This document shows positions 32,422 through 41,184 of a DNA stretch of 64,000 nt, piece by piece. Position 1 is the first letter of the stretch, and every line of letters starts with the position of its first letter. The stretch covers positions 6,802-70,801 of the forward strand of contig JBAZEH010000004.1 in assembly GCA_041653955.1 (NCBI GenBank), read 5' to 3'. This stretch comes from UBA1562 sp041653955 (GTDB lineage Bacteria > Omnitrophota > Gorgyraeia > Gygaellales > Profunditerraquicolaceae). The notes beneath the pieces are model-generated. The model was not told where the DNA came from. It did no database searches and was given only the letters and a program-made list of their open reading frames with translations. The translations under genes and the position numbers were made by a program.

Positions 32422-33229
32422 GATAAGGCGCCCCGCGGTAGCAGGACAATTTTACCCTTCATTAAGAGGGGAGTTAATAAAGCAGATAAGTTCTTTTATA
32501 GACAATAAGGCCCGCAAGCAGGATATTATCGCCTGCGTATTGCCTCACGCCGGATATATATATTCCGGGGCAGTAGCAGTCGAAACCCTATCAAGGGCCG
32601 AGGTCAAAAGCAGGGCTATACTTTTAGGCCCCAACCATACCGGCTATGGGGCAAGATACAGTATAATGACAGAGGGTTCCTGGCAGACCCCGTTAGGGAC
32701 AGCCAGGATAGATACCTATCTGGCAGGCAGAATAGCAGAAAGCTCTGAATATCTTGAGGCGGATGAAGGCGCGCATGAACATGAGCACTCCCTTGAGGTA
32801 GAGCTTCCGCTTTTGCAGTATTTTAAAGAAGATATCCGGATAGTCCCCATCATCTTGATGCCGGGTGAACTTACCGCTCTTAAAGATATAGGCAGGGGCA
32901 TAGCCGAAGCTATCATTAAAGATAAGGCAAGAGAAGAAATATTGATAGTGGCCAGCTCCGATATGACCCACTACGAGCCGCAGGAAGAAGCAGAGAAGAA
33001 AGATAGGGAAGCCATAAAAGCTATACTTGAATTAGATGAGGAGGGGCTGATGGAGAGTGTCGCGCGGCTTAATATATCAATGTGCGGATACGCTCCTGTA
33101 ATAACTATGATCTCAGCGGCTAAAGCGTTGGGGGCTAAAAAGGCCGAACTCATCAGATACCGGACCAGCGCGGATATCACCAAAGACAAAAGCAGCGTCG
33201 TAGGTTACGCGGGAATGATCATATACTGA
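32405..33229 (+). CDS. MEMO1-family protein (AmmeMemoRadiSam system protein B)
   Basis: A 274-aa MEMO-like protein, a dioxygenase-like fold. Conserved features: RRPAVAGQFYPS, LPHAGYIYSGAVAVE, LLGPNHTGYG, HEHEHSLEVELPLLQY, ASSDMTHYEP and CGYAPVITM. In many genomes MEMO is linked with an AMMECR1 protein and a radical SAM enzyme; neither is adjacent here. The biochemical role in bacteria is not established. Confidence 0.88.
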   Translation: MATPDKIRRPAVAGQFYPSLRGELIKQISSFIDNKARKQDIIACVLPHAGYIYSGAVAVETLSRAEVKSRAILLGPNHTGYGARYSIMTEGSWQTPLGTARIDTYLAGRIAESSEYLEADEGAHEHEHSLEVELPLLQYFKEDIRIVPIILMPGELTALKDIGRGIAEAIIKDKAREEILIVASSDMTHYEPQEEAEKKDREAIKAILELDEEGLMESVARLNISMCGYAPVITMISAAKALGAKKAELIRYRTSADITKDKSSVVGYAGMIIY

Positions 33230-33233
33230 TACA

Positions 33234-33584
33234 ATGGAAGAACCCAAAAAGAATATAGACGAAAGCTGGAAGGAAGCGGCAGCCAAAGAAAAGGCCAACA
33301 AAGAAAAGGAAGGCAAGGCCGTCCCGGCGGAGCCGGATTTCAGCTTCTTTATCACGACATTATCATTGCAGGCCTCTATTGACCTGGGAGCCATACCTAA
33401 TCCGGCGACCAACAAGCAAGAAGAGAACCTCACGCAGGCGAAGTTCCTTATTGATACCCTGGGGATGCTGAAAGAGAAAACAAAAGGCAACCTCACCACT
33501 GAAGAAGCTAATTTCATAGAGAACGTGCTTTATGAACTAAGGATGCAATATATAGCAAAAACCCAAAAGGAGGGCGCGAAATGA
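33234..33584 (+). CDS. DUF1844 family protein
   Basis: A 116-aa soluble protein. After a Lys/Glu-rich N-terminus of about 30 residues, the DUF1844 core reads FFITTLSLQASIDLGAIPNP, then NLTQAKFLIDTLGMLKEKT and NLTTEEANFIENVLYELRM. Function unknown. Its stop overlaps the Trm112-like start (ATGA). Confidence 0.85.
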   Translation: MEEPKKNIDESWKEAAAKEKANKEKEGKAVPAEPDFSFFITTLSLQASIDLGAIPNPATNKQEENLTQAKFLIDTLGMLKEKTKGNLTTEEANFIENVLYELRMQYIAKTQKEGAK

Positions 33585-33736
33585 TAGATAAAGAGCTTTT
33601 GGATATTCTGGCGTGCCCCGCGTGCAAAGGGGACGTAGAGCTTAAAGATAACAAGATAGTCTGCAAGAAGTGCGCGAAGAAGTACCCCATAAAAGACGGC
33701 ATCCCTGTAATGCTTATAGATGAGGCCGAGGATTAA
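33581..33736 (+). CDS. Trm112-family zinc-ribbon protein
   Basis: A 51-aa protein: MIDKELLDILACPACKG, then IVCKKCAKKYPIKDGIPVML. The two CxxC pairs and the KYPIKDGIPVML segment match the bacterial Trm112/YcaR family, small zinc proteins whose eukaryotic relatives activate methyltransferases. It is sandwiched without gaps between the DUF1844 gene and aroQ. Confidence 0.9.
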   Translation: MIDKELLDILACPACKGDVELKDNKIVCKKCAKKYPIKDGIPVMLIDEAED

Positions 33737-34168
33737 ATGAAAAAGATACTGGTCATACATGGCCCTAACCTTAATCTTCTGGGCGTAAGAGAGCCTGAAG
33801 TATACGGGAAGGTGACCCTTAAGCAGGTCAATGAGGCGCTAAAAAAAATCGCCAAAAAGAAAAAGGTTACTATAACCATAAAACAGTCTAACCACGAAGG
33901 GGAGATAGTAGACCTCATAGGCAGGATGAAATATAAATATGACGGCCTCCTGATAAATCCGGCTGCCTATACGCATACCAGCGTAGCTATAAGGGACGCT
34001 ATTTCGGCGAACAGGGTGTTGGCGGTAGAAGTGCACCTTTCTAATATCTATTCCAGGGAAGAGTTCAGGCACAAATCCCTCATCAGCCCCGTGGCAAAAG
34101 GGACTATAATGGGTTTCGGGTTAAACAGCTACCTTCTGGGGCTCGAGGCGTTAATAGACCTCCTTTAA
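33737..34168 (+). CDS. aroQ: 3-dehydroquinate dehydratase type II
   Basis: A 143-aa shikimate-pathway enzyme converting 3-dehydroquinate to 3-dehydroshikimate. Signature IHGPNLNLLGVREPEVYG at the N-terminus (catalytic Arg/Tyr), NPAAYTHTSVAIRDAI and EVHLSNIYSREEFRH. The ATG directly abuts the preceding TAA. aroB lies elsewhere in the window (50216). Confidence 0.95.
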   Translation: MKKILVIHGPNLNLLGVREPEVYGKVTLKQVNEALKKIAKKKKVTITIKQSNHEGEIVDLIGRMKYKYDGLLINPAAYTHTSVAIRDAISANRVLAVEVHLSNIYSREEFRHKSLISPVAKGTIMGFGLNSYLLGLEALIDLL

Positions 34169-34183
34169 AAGTACGGTGTAAAT

Positions 34184-35239
34184 TTGCGCATCCAAAGGAT
34201 ATGTGCCGGGTTATCCCGGAAAAATCTGGACGCACTGCTTGTCAGTTCCGCGGAGAATATCTCATATCTTACCGATTATCCCAGCCGGGATTCATACCTG
34301 CTTGTATCAAAAAAATCAAATATCTATTTCACTGACTCAAGGTATATGGAGGAGGCAGAGAAAGCGCTCAAGGGAAAAGCTGTTGTAAGGCAGTTAAAGG
34401 GCCCCCTGTTTCAAGCGGTAGCAGATGCCTGCTCTAAGCTCGGGCTTAGGCGCGTAGGATTTGAAGAAGGAAATATCTCATACGCCTGGCACGCGAAGAT
34501 AGAGCGCGAACTGGCAGATAAGGCGCGCCTTTTCCCCTCCGGCGGTATAATAGAAGCCTTAAGAGAGATAAAAACAGCCGGGGAAATCAAGAAGATACGG
34601 AAAGCGGCCAGCATAGCGGTTGAAGGCTTTAGGTTCATTAAGAAACTGCTCTCACCCGGGATGAAGGAGATAGAAGCAGCGGCAGAGTTGGAGCGCTTTA
34701 TAAGATATAACGGGGCGTGCGCCTCGGCATTTGATATCATCGTGGCTTCGGGCCCGAACTCCAGCCTTCCTCACCACCTGACATCCCACAGGAAGATCGG
34801 CAAAAATGAACCTATACTTATAGATATGGGCGTTAATTACCTGGGATATAAATCTGACTTGACAAGGGTATACTTTTTGGGTAAAATAACCCCTGCTGTA
34901 GCAAAGATATACGATATAGTTCGCGCGGCAAACCATTACGCGATAAGCAGAATAAAGCCATCTGTTCATAAAAATATTATTGACGCAGCTGCCCGCCAAT
35001 ATATAACCCGAAAAGGATACGGCGGGTTTTTTGGTCATAGTTTAGGGCACGGCATAGGGCTGGAAACACACGAAGGGCCCCGCATATCGCAGTTTGCGAA
35101 AGGCCCCTTAAAGCCGGGGATGGTATTTACGGTAGAGCCGGGCATATACCTGCCAGGCAGGTTTGGCATAAGATTAGAGGATATGGTTCTCGTAACCAGG
35201 AAAGGGTGTGAGGTACTAAGTGGCGTTCTCGATAAATGA
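34184..35239 (+). CDS. pepQ: Xaa-Pro aminopeptidase, M24 family
   Basis: A 351-aa creatinase-fold peptidase. The N-terminal domain begins AGLSRKNLDALLVSSAENISY; the catalytic domain has the metal ligands in LIDMGVNYLGYKSDLTRVY, FGHSLGHGIGLETHEGPR, FTVEPGIYLPG and GIRLEDMVLV. It cleaves X-Pro bonds. TTG start at 34184; no strong ribosome-binding site is visible. Overlaps efp by 20 nt. pepP/pepQ cannot be separated by sequence alone. Confidence 0.9.
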   Translation: MRIQRICAGLSRKNLDALLVSSAENISYLTDYPSRDSYLLVSKKSNIYFTDSRYMEEAEKALKGKAVVRQLKGPLFQAVADACSKLGLRRVGFEEGNISYAWHAKIERELADKARLFPSGGIIEALREIKTAGEIKKIRKAASIAVEGFRFIKKLLSPGMKEIEAAAELERFIRYNGACASAFDIIVASGPNSSLPHHLTSHRKIGKNEPILIDMGVNYLGYKSDLTRVYFLGKITPAVAKIYDIVRAANHYAISRIKPSVHKNIIDAAARQYITRKGYGGFFGHSLGHGIGLETHEGPRISQFAKGPLKPGMVFTVEPGIYLPGRFGIRLEDMVLVTRKGCEVLSGVLDK

Positions 35240-35786
35240 GATAAAAGCAGGCGTAACCGTCCTTGTGGACGGCGATGTGTATGTGGTCGTAGAAACGCAG
35301 CACGTAAAACCCGGGAAGGGTTCGGCTTTTGTGCGCGCTAAGATGAGGAACCTTAAGACCGGCAACATACAGGACAAGACGTTCAGGGGGGATGAGAAGA
35401 TAGAATCGGCTTTCGTGGAAGAGAGAAAGCTTCAATACCAGTATTCTTCAGGGGGCTTGAGCCATTTTATGGACCAGGATAACTTTGAAGAGATAGCCAT
35501 ATCCGAGGATATTCTCTCGGATAAAAAGAAATTCCTGAAGGACAACCTTGAAGTAAGCGGCTATTTCTATAAAAATGAGACTCTGAACATAAGCCTTCCG
35601 AATTTCATAGTCTTTGAGATCATTCATACCGAACCGGGCATAAAAGGAGATACCGCCAAGAGCGGCACTAAACCCGCGGAAATAGAGACCGGGGCCACTA
35701 TCCAGGTCCCGCTTTTTATAGATACCGGAGATAAGGTCAAGGTAGATACCCGGACAGGAGAATATATAGAAAGGTCGTATTCATAA
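35220..35786 (+). CDS. efp: Elongation factor P
   Basis: EF-P rescues ribosomes stalled on polyproline. The 188-aa protein has the three-domain length; the loop QHVKPGKGSAFVRAK carries Lys33, the site modified in many bacteria, and VPLFIDTGDKVKVDTRTGEY is the C-terminal signature. The GTG start lies inside pepQ. A Lys at the tip predicts lysyl-type or unmodified EF-P rather than the Arg/rhamnose type. Confidence 0.96.
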   Translation: MAFSINEIKAGVTVLVDGDVYVVVETQHVKPGKGSAFVRAKMRNLKTGNIQDKTFRGDEKIESAFVEERKLQYQYSSGGLSHFMDQDNFEEIAISEDILSDKKKFLKDNLEVSGYFYKNETLNISLPNFIVFEIIHTEPGIKGDTAKSGTKPAEIETGATIQVPLFIDTGDKVKVDTRTGEYIERSYS

Positions 35787-35800
35787 CGACGGAGTTATAA

Positions 35801-36262
35801 ATGAATATAAAAGAGATAAAAGAACTGATAAACATCATGAACGAAAACGGGCTGATGGAGCTGGAAATAGAAAAGGACGGTATGCGCGTCAGGCTGAAAA
35901 AAGCGGGCCAGGAACAGGAGGCTTCCGCGGGCCAGACCATAGTCATAGAAAAGTCCGGCATTCCGTCGGTTAATACAGCGGCGGAAGCACAAAGAGGCGC
36001 GGAAAAAGCGCCTCTGGCCAATGCAGCAGAGATAAAGTCCCCCATGGTAGGGACATTTTATCGCGCCCCTTCTCCGGAATCTCCTCCATACGTAGAGGTA
36101 GGCCAGGTAATAGAGCCGGGCCAGGTTATTTGTATCTTAGAAGCAATGAAATTAATGAATGAGATAAAATCCGAGATAAAAGGGAAGATATTGGAGGTCC
36201 TTGTAGACAATACCGAGCCCGTAGAGTTCGGGCAGCCGATCTTCCTGGTAGAGCCTCTTTAA
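35801..36262 (+). CDS. accB: Acetyl-CoA carboxylase biotin carboxyl carrier protein
   Basis: A 153-aa BCCP. The N-terminal region NIKEIKELINIMNENGLMEL and an Ala/Glu linker lead to the biotinyl domain with EAMKLMNE, biotin on Lys117, and the PxVGTFYRAPSP thumb-region motif. It acts in the first step of fatty-acid synthesis with AccC, which follows. Confidence 0.96.
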   Translation: MNIKEIKELINIMNENGLMELEIEKDGMRVRLKKAGQEQEASAGQTIVIEKSGIPSVNTAAEAQRGAEKAPLANAAEIKSPMVGTFYRAPSPESPPYVEVGQVIEPGQVICILEAMKLMNEIKSEIKGKILEVLVDNTEPVEFGQPIFLVEPL

Positions 36263-36288
36263 ACCCGGATAAATAATTTACTGGAATA

Positions 36289-37635
36289 ATGTTCTCAAAA
36301 GTCCTTATTGCCAACCGGGGCGAAATAGCCCTGAGAATCATACGAGCCTGCAGGGAACTGGGTATCGGTACGGTAGCCATATATTCCGAGGCAGACAAGA
36401 GCTCTCTTCACACCCGCTTTGCCGATGAAGCGATCTGCATAGGCAAGGCCCCCAGCAGCAACAGCTATCTTAATATACCCGCTATTATAAGCGCCGCAGA
36501 AATAACCGACGTGGACGCGATACACCCCGGATACGGTTTTCTCGCGGAAAACCCGCACTTCGCCGATATATGTGAATCATGCCAGATAACTTTCATCGGG
36601 CCCACTCCGGATAATATCAGGCTTATGGGCGATAAGATGGCAGCCCGCGTTAATATGCAAAAAACAGGGCTCCCGGTAGTCCCCGGCAGCATATCAGCGA
36701 TCAAGAATAAAGAAGAGGCCCTCAAGACTTCCAGGAAGATAGGGTATCCCGTGATAATAAAAGCGGCGGCGGGAGGCGGAGGCAAAGGGATGAGGATAGC
36801 CCATAACGATATAAGCCTTATCAGCAACCTGATGACCGCGCAGGCTGAAGCCGAGGCTAACTTCGGCAACTCAAGCGTTTATATAGAAAAATACGTTGAG
36901 AAACCGCGCCATATAGAGATACAGATACTGGCGGATAAATACGGCCACGTAATACACCTTGGAGAGAGGGATTGCAGTATCCAAAGGAGGCACCAGAAGC
37001 TGTTAGAGGAATCTCCTTCCCCCGCGGTAGATCCAAAGATGCGCAAGCGCCTCGGAGAACTCGCGGTAAAAGGCGCTAAGGCAATAAATTATGTAGGTGC
37101 CGGCACCATAGAGTTCCTGCTGGATTCAAAAGATAATTTTTATTTCATGGAGATGAACACCAGGATACAGGTAGAACATCCGGTCACAGAGATGGTAACG
37201 GGGATAGACCTGATAAAGGAGCAGATCAGGGTAGCGGCAGGCGAAAAGCTGCGCTATCACCAGGAAGATATAAAGTTCAGGGGCGCCGCGATAGAGTGCC
37301 GCATCAACGCCGAAGATTACGAAAATAATTTCATGCCTTCGCCGGGAAAAATAGAGAACCTTAATCTTCCGGGAGGCGCGGGAGTGCGCGTGGATACCCA
37401 TATATACGCCGGTTACGAGGTCCCGACATTTTATGATTCCCTGCTGGCTAAACTGATAACTTACGGCAACACAAGGGCTGAAGCGCTGGCGACAATGCAC
37501 AGGGCCCTGCTTGAATTCCACATATCCCCGATAAAGACAACAGTGCCTTTTCACATTAAACTCCTTGAGAACCCCCTGTTCATAAAGGGCGAGATATCAA
37601 CCCATTTTGTCCAGGAAATGCTATCGGAGGAATAA
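36289..37635 (+). CDS. accC: Acetyl-CoA carboxylase biotin carboxylase subunit
   Basis: A 448-aa ATP-grasp enzyme carboxylating biotin on AccB. It starts MFSKVLIANRGEIALRIIRA; IIKAAAGGGGKGMRI is the glycine-rich ATP loop, MEMNTRIQVEHPVTEMVTGIDL and ECRINAEDYENNFMPSPGKI are the active-site and B-C segments. accA and accD are not in the window. Its stop shares a base with the next start. Confidence 0.97.
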   Translation: MFSKVLIANRGEIALRIIRACRELGIGTVAIYSEADKSSLHTRFADEAICIGKAPSSNSYLNIPAIISAAEITDVDAIHPGYGFLAENPHFADICESCQITFIGPTPDNIRLMGDKMAARVNMQKTGLPVVPGSISAIKNKEEALKTSRKIGYPVIIKAAAGGGGKGMRIAHNDISLISNLMTAQAEAEANFGNSSVYIEKYVEKPRHIEIQILADKYGHVIHLGERDCSIQRRHQKLLEESPSPAVDPKMRKRLGELAVKGAKAINYVGAGTIEFLLDSKDNFYFMEMNTRIQVEHPVTEMVTGIDLIKEQIRVAAGEKLRYHQEDIKFRGAAIECRINAEDYENNFMPSPGKIENLNLPGGAGVRVDTHIYAGYEVPTFYDSLLAKLITYGNTRAEALATMHRALLEFHISPIKTTVPFHIKLLENPLFIKGEISTHFVQEMLSEE

Positions 37636-37988
37636 TGCGTAACGAAGAAAACCAGACAGACCTGGGGAATATCAAGATACACAAGAACGTAATTGCCTCC
37701 ATAGCGTCAATAGCGGCAACGGAAATAGAAGGGGTAAAACGCATAGGCGGCGGGTTAAAGAGCGGGCTCCTTGAGCTTATCGGCAAAAAGGCGCTGATGG
37801 CTATCAAGGTAGAAATAGACAAGAATGACGAGATAAAGCTTGAAGTGCCGCTGGTAATAAAATACGGCTTCAATATCCCTGATATATCAAACAGGGTCCA
37901 GGAAAATATCCGTAACGCCCTGGAGAAGATGACAAACCTGTCCATAAAATATATAAATATAAACGTCCAGAGCATAGAGAGGGGGTAA
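37635..37988 (+). CDS. Asp23/Gls24 family protein
   Basis: A 117-aa Asp23-domain protein (IKIHKNVIASIASIAATEIEG, then PLVIKYGFNIPDISNRVQENI). In Firmicutes this family is an envelope-stress protein anchored by AmaP; here the anchor-like gene follows immediately. The position right after accBC and its function in a Gram-negative cell are not explained. Confidence 0.85.
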   Translation: MRNEENQTDLGNIKIHKNVIASIASIAATEIEGVKRIGGGLKSGLLELIGKKALMAIKVEIDKNDEIKLEVPLVIKYGFNIPDISNRVQENIRNALEKMTNLSIKYININVQSIERG

Positions 37989-37991
37989 TAG

Positions 37992-38597
37992 ATGCGCATA
38001 TTCACGGTCTTGGGTATATTCTTTTACGCTGCGGTCCTCACCATTATAGGGATGGCATTAATAGTGTTTTCCTTTAATATACTGCAACCGCAGGATATAA
38101 GCAGCATCCTGGTATATGCGCAATACAGCCTCAATTCAAGGATCATTATCGGGCTTTCCGGATTCCTGCTGATAGTGATAAGTTTTTCTTTCGCGCAGCT
38201 GATATTGGGGCGTTTTCAGCGCGAGAGGACTATCGCTTTCACGACAGCTTCCGGAGAAGTTACCATAGCCTTATCCGCGGTTGAAGACCTTATAAAACGT
38301 ATCGCCGTCCTTATCCCCGAAATAAAAGAATTAAGGCCGGATGTGATCGCCTCTAAAAAAGGTATCATCGTGGATATCAGGGTAGTATTAAGGTCAGAGG
38401 CGAATATCCCTGAACTTACGGCGAGGCTGCAGGATATAACCAGGTCCAAAATACAGGAGATACTTGGGCTTGAGGAACAAATAGTGATCAAGATACACGT
38501 AGTAAAGATAATCTCAACGCATGAAGCTGACAGAAGGAAGAAGGACCAGGCGAAGGAAGAACCGGCCATACCTTTTGGAGGGTACGGCAGGGCGTAA
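37992..38597 (+). CDS. amaP: AmaP-like membrane anchor protein
   Basis: A 201-aa protein with two N-terminal transmembrane segments (about residues 5-30 and 50-75) and a cytoplasmic Asp23-like domain (TASGEVTIALSAVEDLIKRI). This is the layout of AmaP, the membrane anchor for Asp23. Probably forms a complex with the upstream Asp23-like protein. Confidence 0.8.
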   Translation: MRIFTVLGIFFYAAVLTIIGMALIVFSFNILQPQDISSILVYAQYSLNSRIIIGLSGFLLIVISFSFAQLILGRFQRERTIAFTTASGEVTIALSAVEDLIKRIAVLIPEIKELRPDVIASKKGIIVDIRVVLRSEANIPELTARLQDITRSKIQEILGLEEQIVIKIHVVKIISTHEADRRKKDQAKEEPAIPFGGYGRA

Positions 38598-38627
38598 TTT
38601 ACATAATAATAAGATCAGGAGGATTTT

Positions 38628-39659
38628 ATGGCAAAGATCGGCATTTTAACCGGAGGAGGGGATTGCCCGGGTTTAAATCCGGTAATAAGGGCGGTTGTCA
38701 GGAAGAGCTGTAATGAGGGTTTTGAAGTTGTCGGGATCAGGAACGGCTGGAAAGGGCTCATAGAAAACAACATTATCCCGCTGGGCCTTGAGAATATATC
38801 CGGGATACTCCCCAAAGGAGGGACTATCCTGGGCACGAGCCGCACAAATCCCTACAAAAAAGAGGGTGACCTGCAAAAACTAAAAGACAACTATAAGAAA
38901 CTGGGATTGACAGCCCTTATAGCGGTAGGAGGAGAAGATACTTTAGGGGTAGCCTCCAAGCTTATTAAAGATAATATAGCTAAGGTTGTCGGGGTCCCCA
39001 AGACCATAGACAATGACCTTTCAGCTACCGATTATACATTCGGTTTTGACACGGCGCTTAATACGGCAATGGAGTGCATTGACAGGCTTCATACTACAGC
39101 CGAAAGCCATCATAGGGTCATAGTTGTGGAAGTCATGGGCAGGCACGCGGGCTGGATAGCGATAGAATCGGGTATCGCCGGAGGGGCGGATGTGATCCTC
39201 ATACCGGAGCTTCCCATAGATATAGAAGAGACCTGTGAACTCCTTAAAAAAAGGCATGGGCGCGGGAAGCTTTTTAGCATAGTAGTTGTAGCTGAAGGCG
39301 CTAAGTTCAAAGAGGGCGGGATGGTCCTGCAGGAAGAGAAACTGGATGCCTTCGGCCATGTGCGCCTGGGAGGCATAGGGGATGCCCTCGCGCAGGAAAT
39401 AGAGAAGAGGACGGGTTTTGAGACAAGGGTCAGCGTACTCGGGCATATTCAAAGAGGAGGCAGCCCGACCGCGTTTGACAGGATACTGGGCACCAGGTTC
39501 GGCGTAAAAGCAGTTGAACTGGTGAAGGCCGAAAAATTCGGCAGGATGGTGGCGCTCGCAGGCAACAAGATAATAGATGTGCCTCTTGAAGAAGCGGTCA
39601 ACGTATTGAAGACCGTGGATATGGAGCTTTACGAGATCGCCAAAGTATTCTTTGGATAA
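38628..39659 (+). CDS. pfkA: 6-phosphofructokinase, probably PPi-dependent
   Basis: A 343-aa PFK of the group III type. TGGGDCPGLN at residues 8-17 is the phosphate donor loop; the two specificity positions read GGEDT (Asp104) and PKTIDND (Lys125), the residues associated with pyrophosphate use instead of ATP (Gly at both). MGRHAGWIAI and GHIQRGGSPTAFDR are present. A clear GGAGG site precedes the ATG. Reaction: fructose 6-phosphate to fructose 1,6-bisphosphate, reversible if PPi is the donor. Confidence 0.9.
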   Translation: MAKIGILTGGGDCPGLNPVIRAVVRKSCNEGFEVVGIRNGWKGLIENNIIPLGLENISGILPKGGTILGTSRTNPYKKEGDLQKLKDNYKKLGLTALIAVGGEDTLGVASKLIKDNIAKVVGVPKTIDNDLSATDYTFGFDTALNTAMECIDRLHTTAESHHRVIVVEVMGRHAGWIAIESGIAGGADVILIPELPIDIEETCELLKKRHGRGKLFSIVVVAEGAKFKEGGMVLQEEKLDAFGHVRLGGIGDALAQEIEKRTGFETRVSVLGHIQRGGSPTAFDRILGTRFGVKAVELVKAEKFGRMVALAGNKIIDVPLEEAVNVLKTVDMELYEIAKVFFG

Positions 39660-39671
39660 GAGAGGAATACG

Positions 39672-40241
39672 ATGAGAGACAAAATAAAAGACGTGTTACT
39701 TGAAAGCATCCAGGTCAAAGAAGAGTTATTACACACGAGCGTAGGGAAGATCAAGGAGATATCCGATCTCCTGATAGAGGCCCTTAAGAAGGGCGGCAAA
39801 GTGATATTGTTCGGCAACGGCGGCTCTGCCAGCGACAGCCAGCATATAGCCGCGGAATTGGTAGGCAGGTTTAAGAAGGACAGGAACGGGCTTCCGGCTA
39901 TAGCCCTTACCACGAACACCTCTATCCTGACGGCTATCGCCAATGATTACGGGTATGAGATAGTATTTTCAAAACAGGTGGAGGCCCTCGGAGGAAAAAA
40001 CGATATCGCTATAGGCATATCTACCAGCGGTAAGGCGAAGAACGTGGCCAATGGGATCAGGCAAGCGAAAAAAATGGGCATGAAGACCGTGGCTTTGACC
40101 GGAGCTGACGGAGGAGAGCTGGTAAAATTAGCCGACGTTTCACTGATCGTTCCTTCATCGGTAACAGCGCGCATACAGGAATCGCATATCACCATAGGGC
40201 ATATTATATGCGAATTGGCGGAAGAAGCCCTCTGCGAATAA
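39672..40241 (+). CDS. gmhA: Phosphoheptose isomerase
   Basis: A 189-aa SIS-domain enzyme converting sedoheptulose 7-phosphate to D-glycero-D-manno-heptose 7-phosphate. FGNGGSASDSQHIAAELVGRF, IGISTSGKAKNV and ESHITIGHIICELAE are the family motifs. Together with the next gene it indicates heptose in the lipopolysaccharide core. Confidence 0.93.
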   Translation: MRDKIKDVLLESIQVKEELLHTSVGKIKEISDLLIEALKKGGKVILFGNGGSASDSQHIAAELVGRFKKDRNGLPAIALTTNTSILTAIANDYGYEIVFSKQVEALGGKNDIAIGISTSGKAKNVANGIRQAKKMGMKTVALTGADGGELVKLADVSLIVPSSVTARIQESHITIGHIICELAEEALCE

Positions 40242-40256
40242 AACCCCGGCGTAAAA

Positions 40257-40751
40257 ATGCAGACTTCGCGTTTATTTGAAAATAAGGTCCGCTCATTAAG
40301 CGGGCTTAAGAATACTATTGCGCGCTTGAAAGCGGGCGGCAAAAGAATAGTATTTACCAACGGCTGCTTTGATATCCTTCATTACGGCCACATACAATAC
40401 CTTCAGGAGGCCGCTAAAAAAGGGGATATCCTTATAGTGGCAGTAAACAGCGATTCCTCCGTAAGGAGGATCAAAGGCAAAAAAAGGCCCATAATAAAAG
40501 AGGCGGAGAGGTTAAGGACGGTAGCGGCGCTTGAAAGCGTGGATTACGCAGTCCTTTTTAAAGAAGATACGCCGCTTAAACTTATAAAATCACTGAAGCC
40601 GGACGTGCTTGTCAAAGGCGCTGACTGGAAGAAGGGCGATATCGTCGGAGGAGATATAGTCACGGCCTGCGGCGGGCGCGTATCTACCATAAAGGTCACT
40701 AAAGGGCGCTCTACGTCTAACCTTATCAAAAAAATTGCCAAACGCTTCTGA
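40257..40751 (+). CDS. rfaE2: Heptose 1-phosphate adenylyltransferase (HldE C-terminal domain type)
   Basis: A 164-aa nucleotidyltransferase equal to the C-terminal half of HldE, so the kinase half must be separate. TNGCFDILHYGHIQYLQ includes the HxGH motif, VKGADWKKGDIVGGDIVTACGG and TKGRSTSNLIKKI complete the signature. It makes ADP-heptose. Overlaps the next gene by 17 nt. Confidence 0.94.
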   Translation: MQTSRLFENKVRSLSGLKNTIARLKAGGKRIVFTNGCFDILHYGHIQYLQEAAKKGDILIVAVNSDSSVRRIKGKKRPIIKEAERLRTVAALESVDYAVLFKEDTPLKLIKSLKPDVLVKGADWKKGDIVGGDIVTACGGRVSTIKVTKGRSTSNLIKKIAKRF

Positions 40752-41184
40752 TATCAGGGCAGTATACAGGATCATTGACGCCAATATAAACCGCGCTAAA
40801 GAGGGGCTTCGCGTATGCGAAGAGATAGCGAGGTTCATCCTGGAAAACCGCAAGCTTACTGCCGGTTTTAAAAGTATGCGGCACGCGGTGACCGCCATAT
40901 TAAAACGCCTTCCCGCGGGCGTAAGGGGTTTTGTGGATAGGGATAGTGCCGGAGACATAGGCAGGAAAATATACGCCGATGAGCTGCGAAGAAAGGATTG
41001 GCAGGATATATTCTACGCCAATATGCAGCGCGCCAAAGAATCTATCAGGGTGCTTGAGGAATTCGTTAAACTCAGCGATAAAACCGCAGCCCTCAAATTC
41101 AAAAAAATAAGATATGATCTTTATGGACTGGAAAAGGATTCCGTAAAGCTGGTTTCATCATGCCGCGGGCCCAAAAGAAAATGA
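40735..41184 (+). CDS. Stand-alone ThiD2-type domain protein
   Basis: A 149-aa helical protein: RIIDANINRAKEGLRVCEEI, then VDRDSAGDIGRKI and a second MQRAKESIRVLEEFVKLSD. This matches the domain (ThiD2, Pfam PF17792) found N-terminal to ThiE in cyanobacterial and other thiamine-phosphate synthases. Here it is a separate gene right before thiC with no ThiE attached. TTG start at 40735. Probable thiamine role, biochemical activity uncertain. Confidence 0.75.
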   Translation: MPNASDIRAVYRIIDANINRAKEGLRVCEEIARFILENRKLTAGFKSMRHAVTAILKRLPAGVRGFVDRDSAGDIGRKIYADELRRKDWQDIFYANMQRAKESIRVLEEFVKLSDKTAALKFKKIRYDLYGLEKDSVKLVSSCRGPKRK

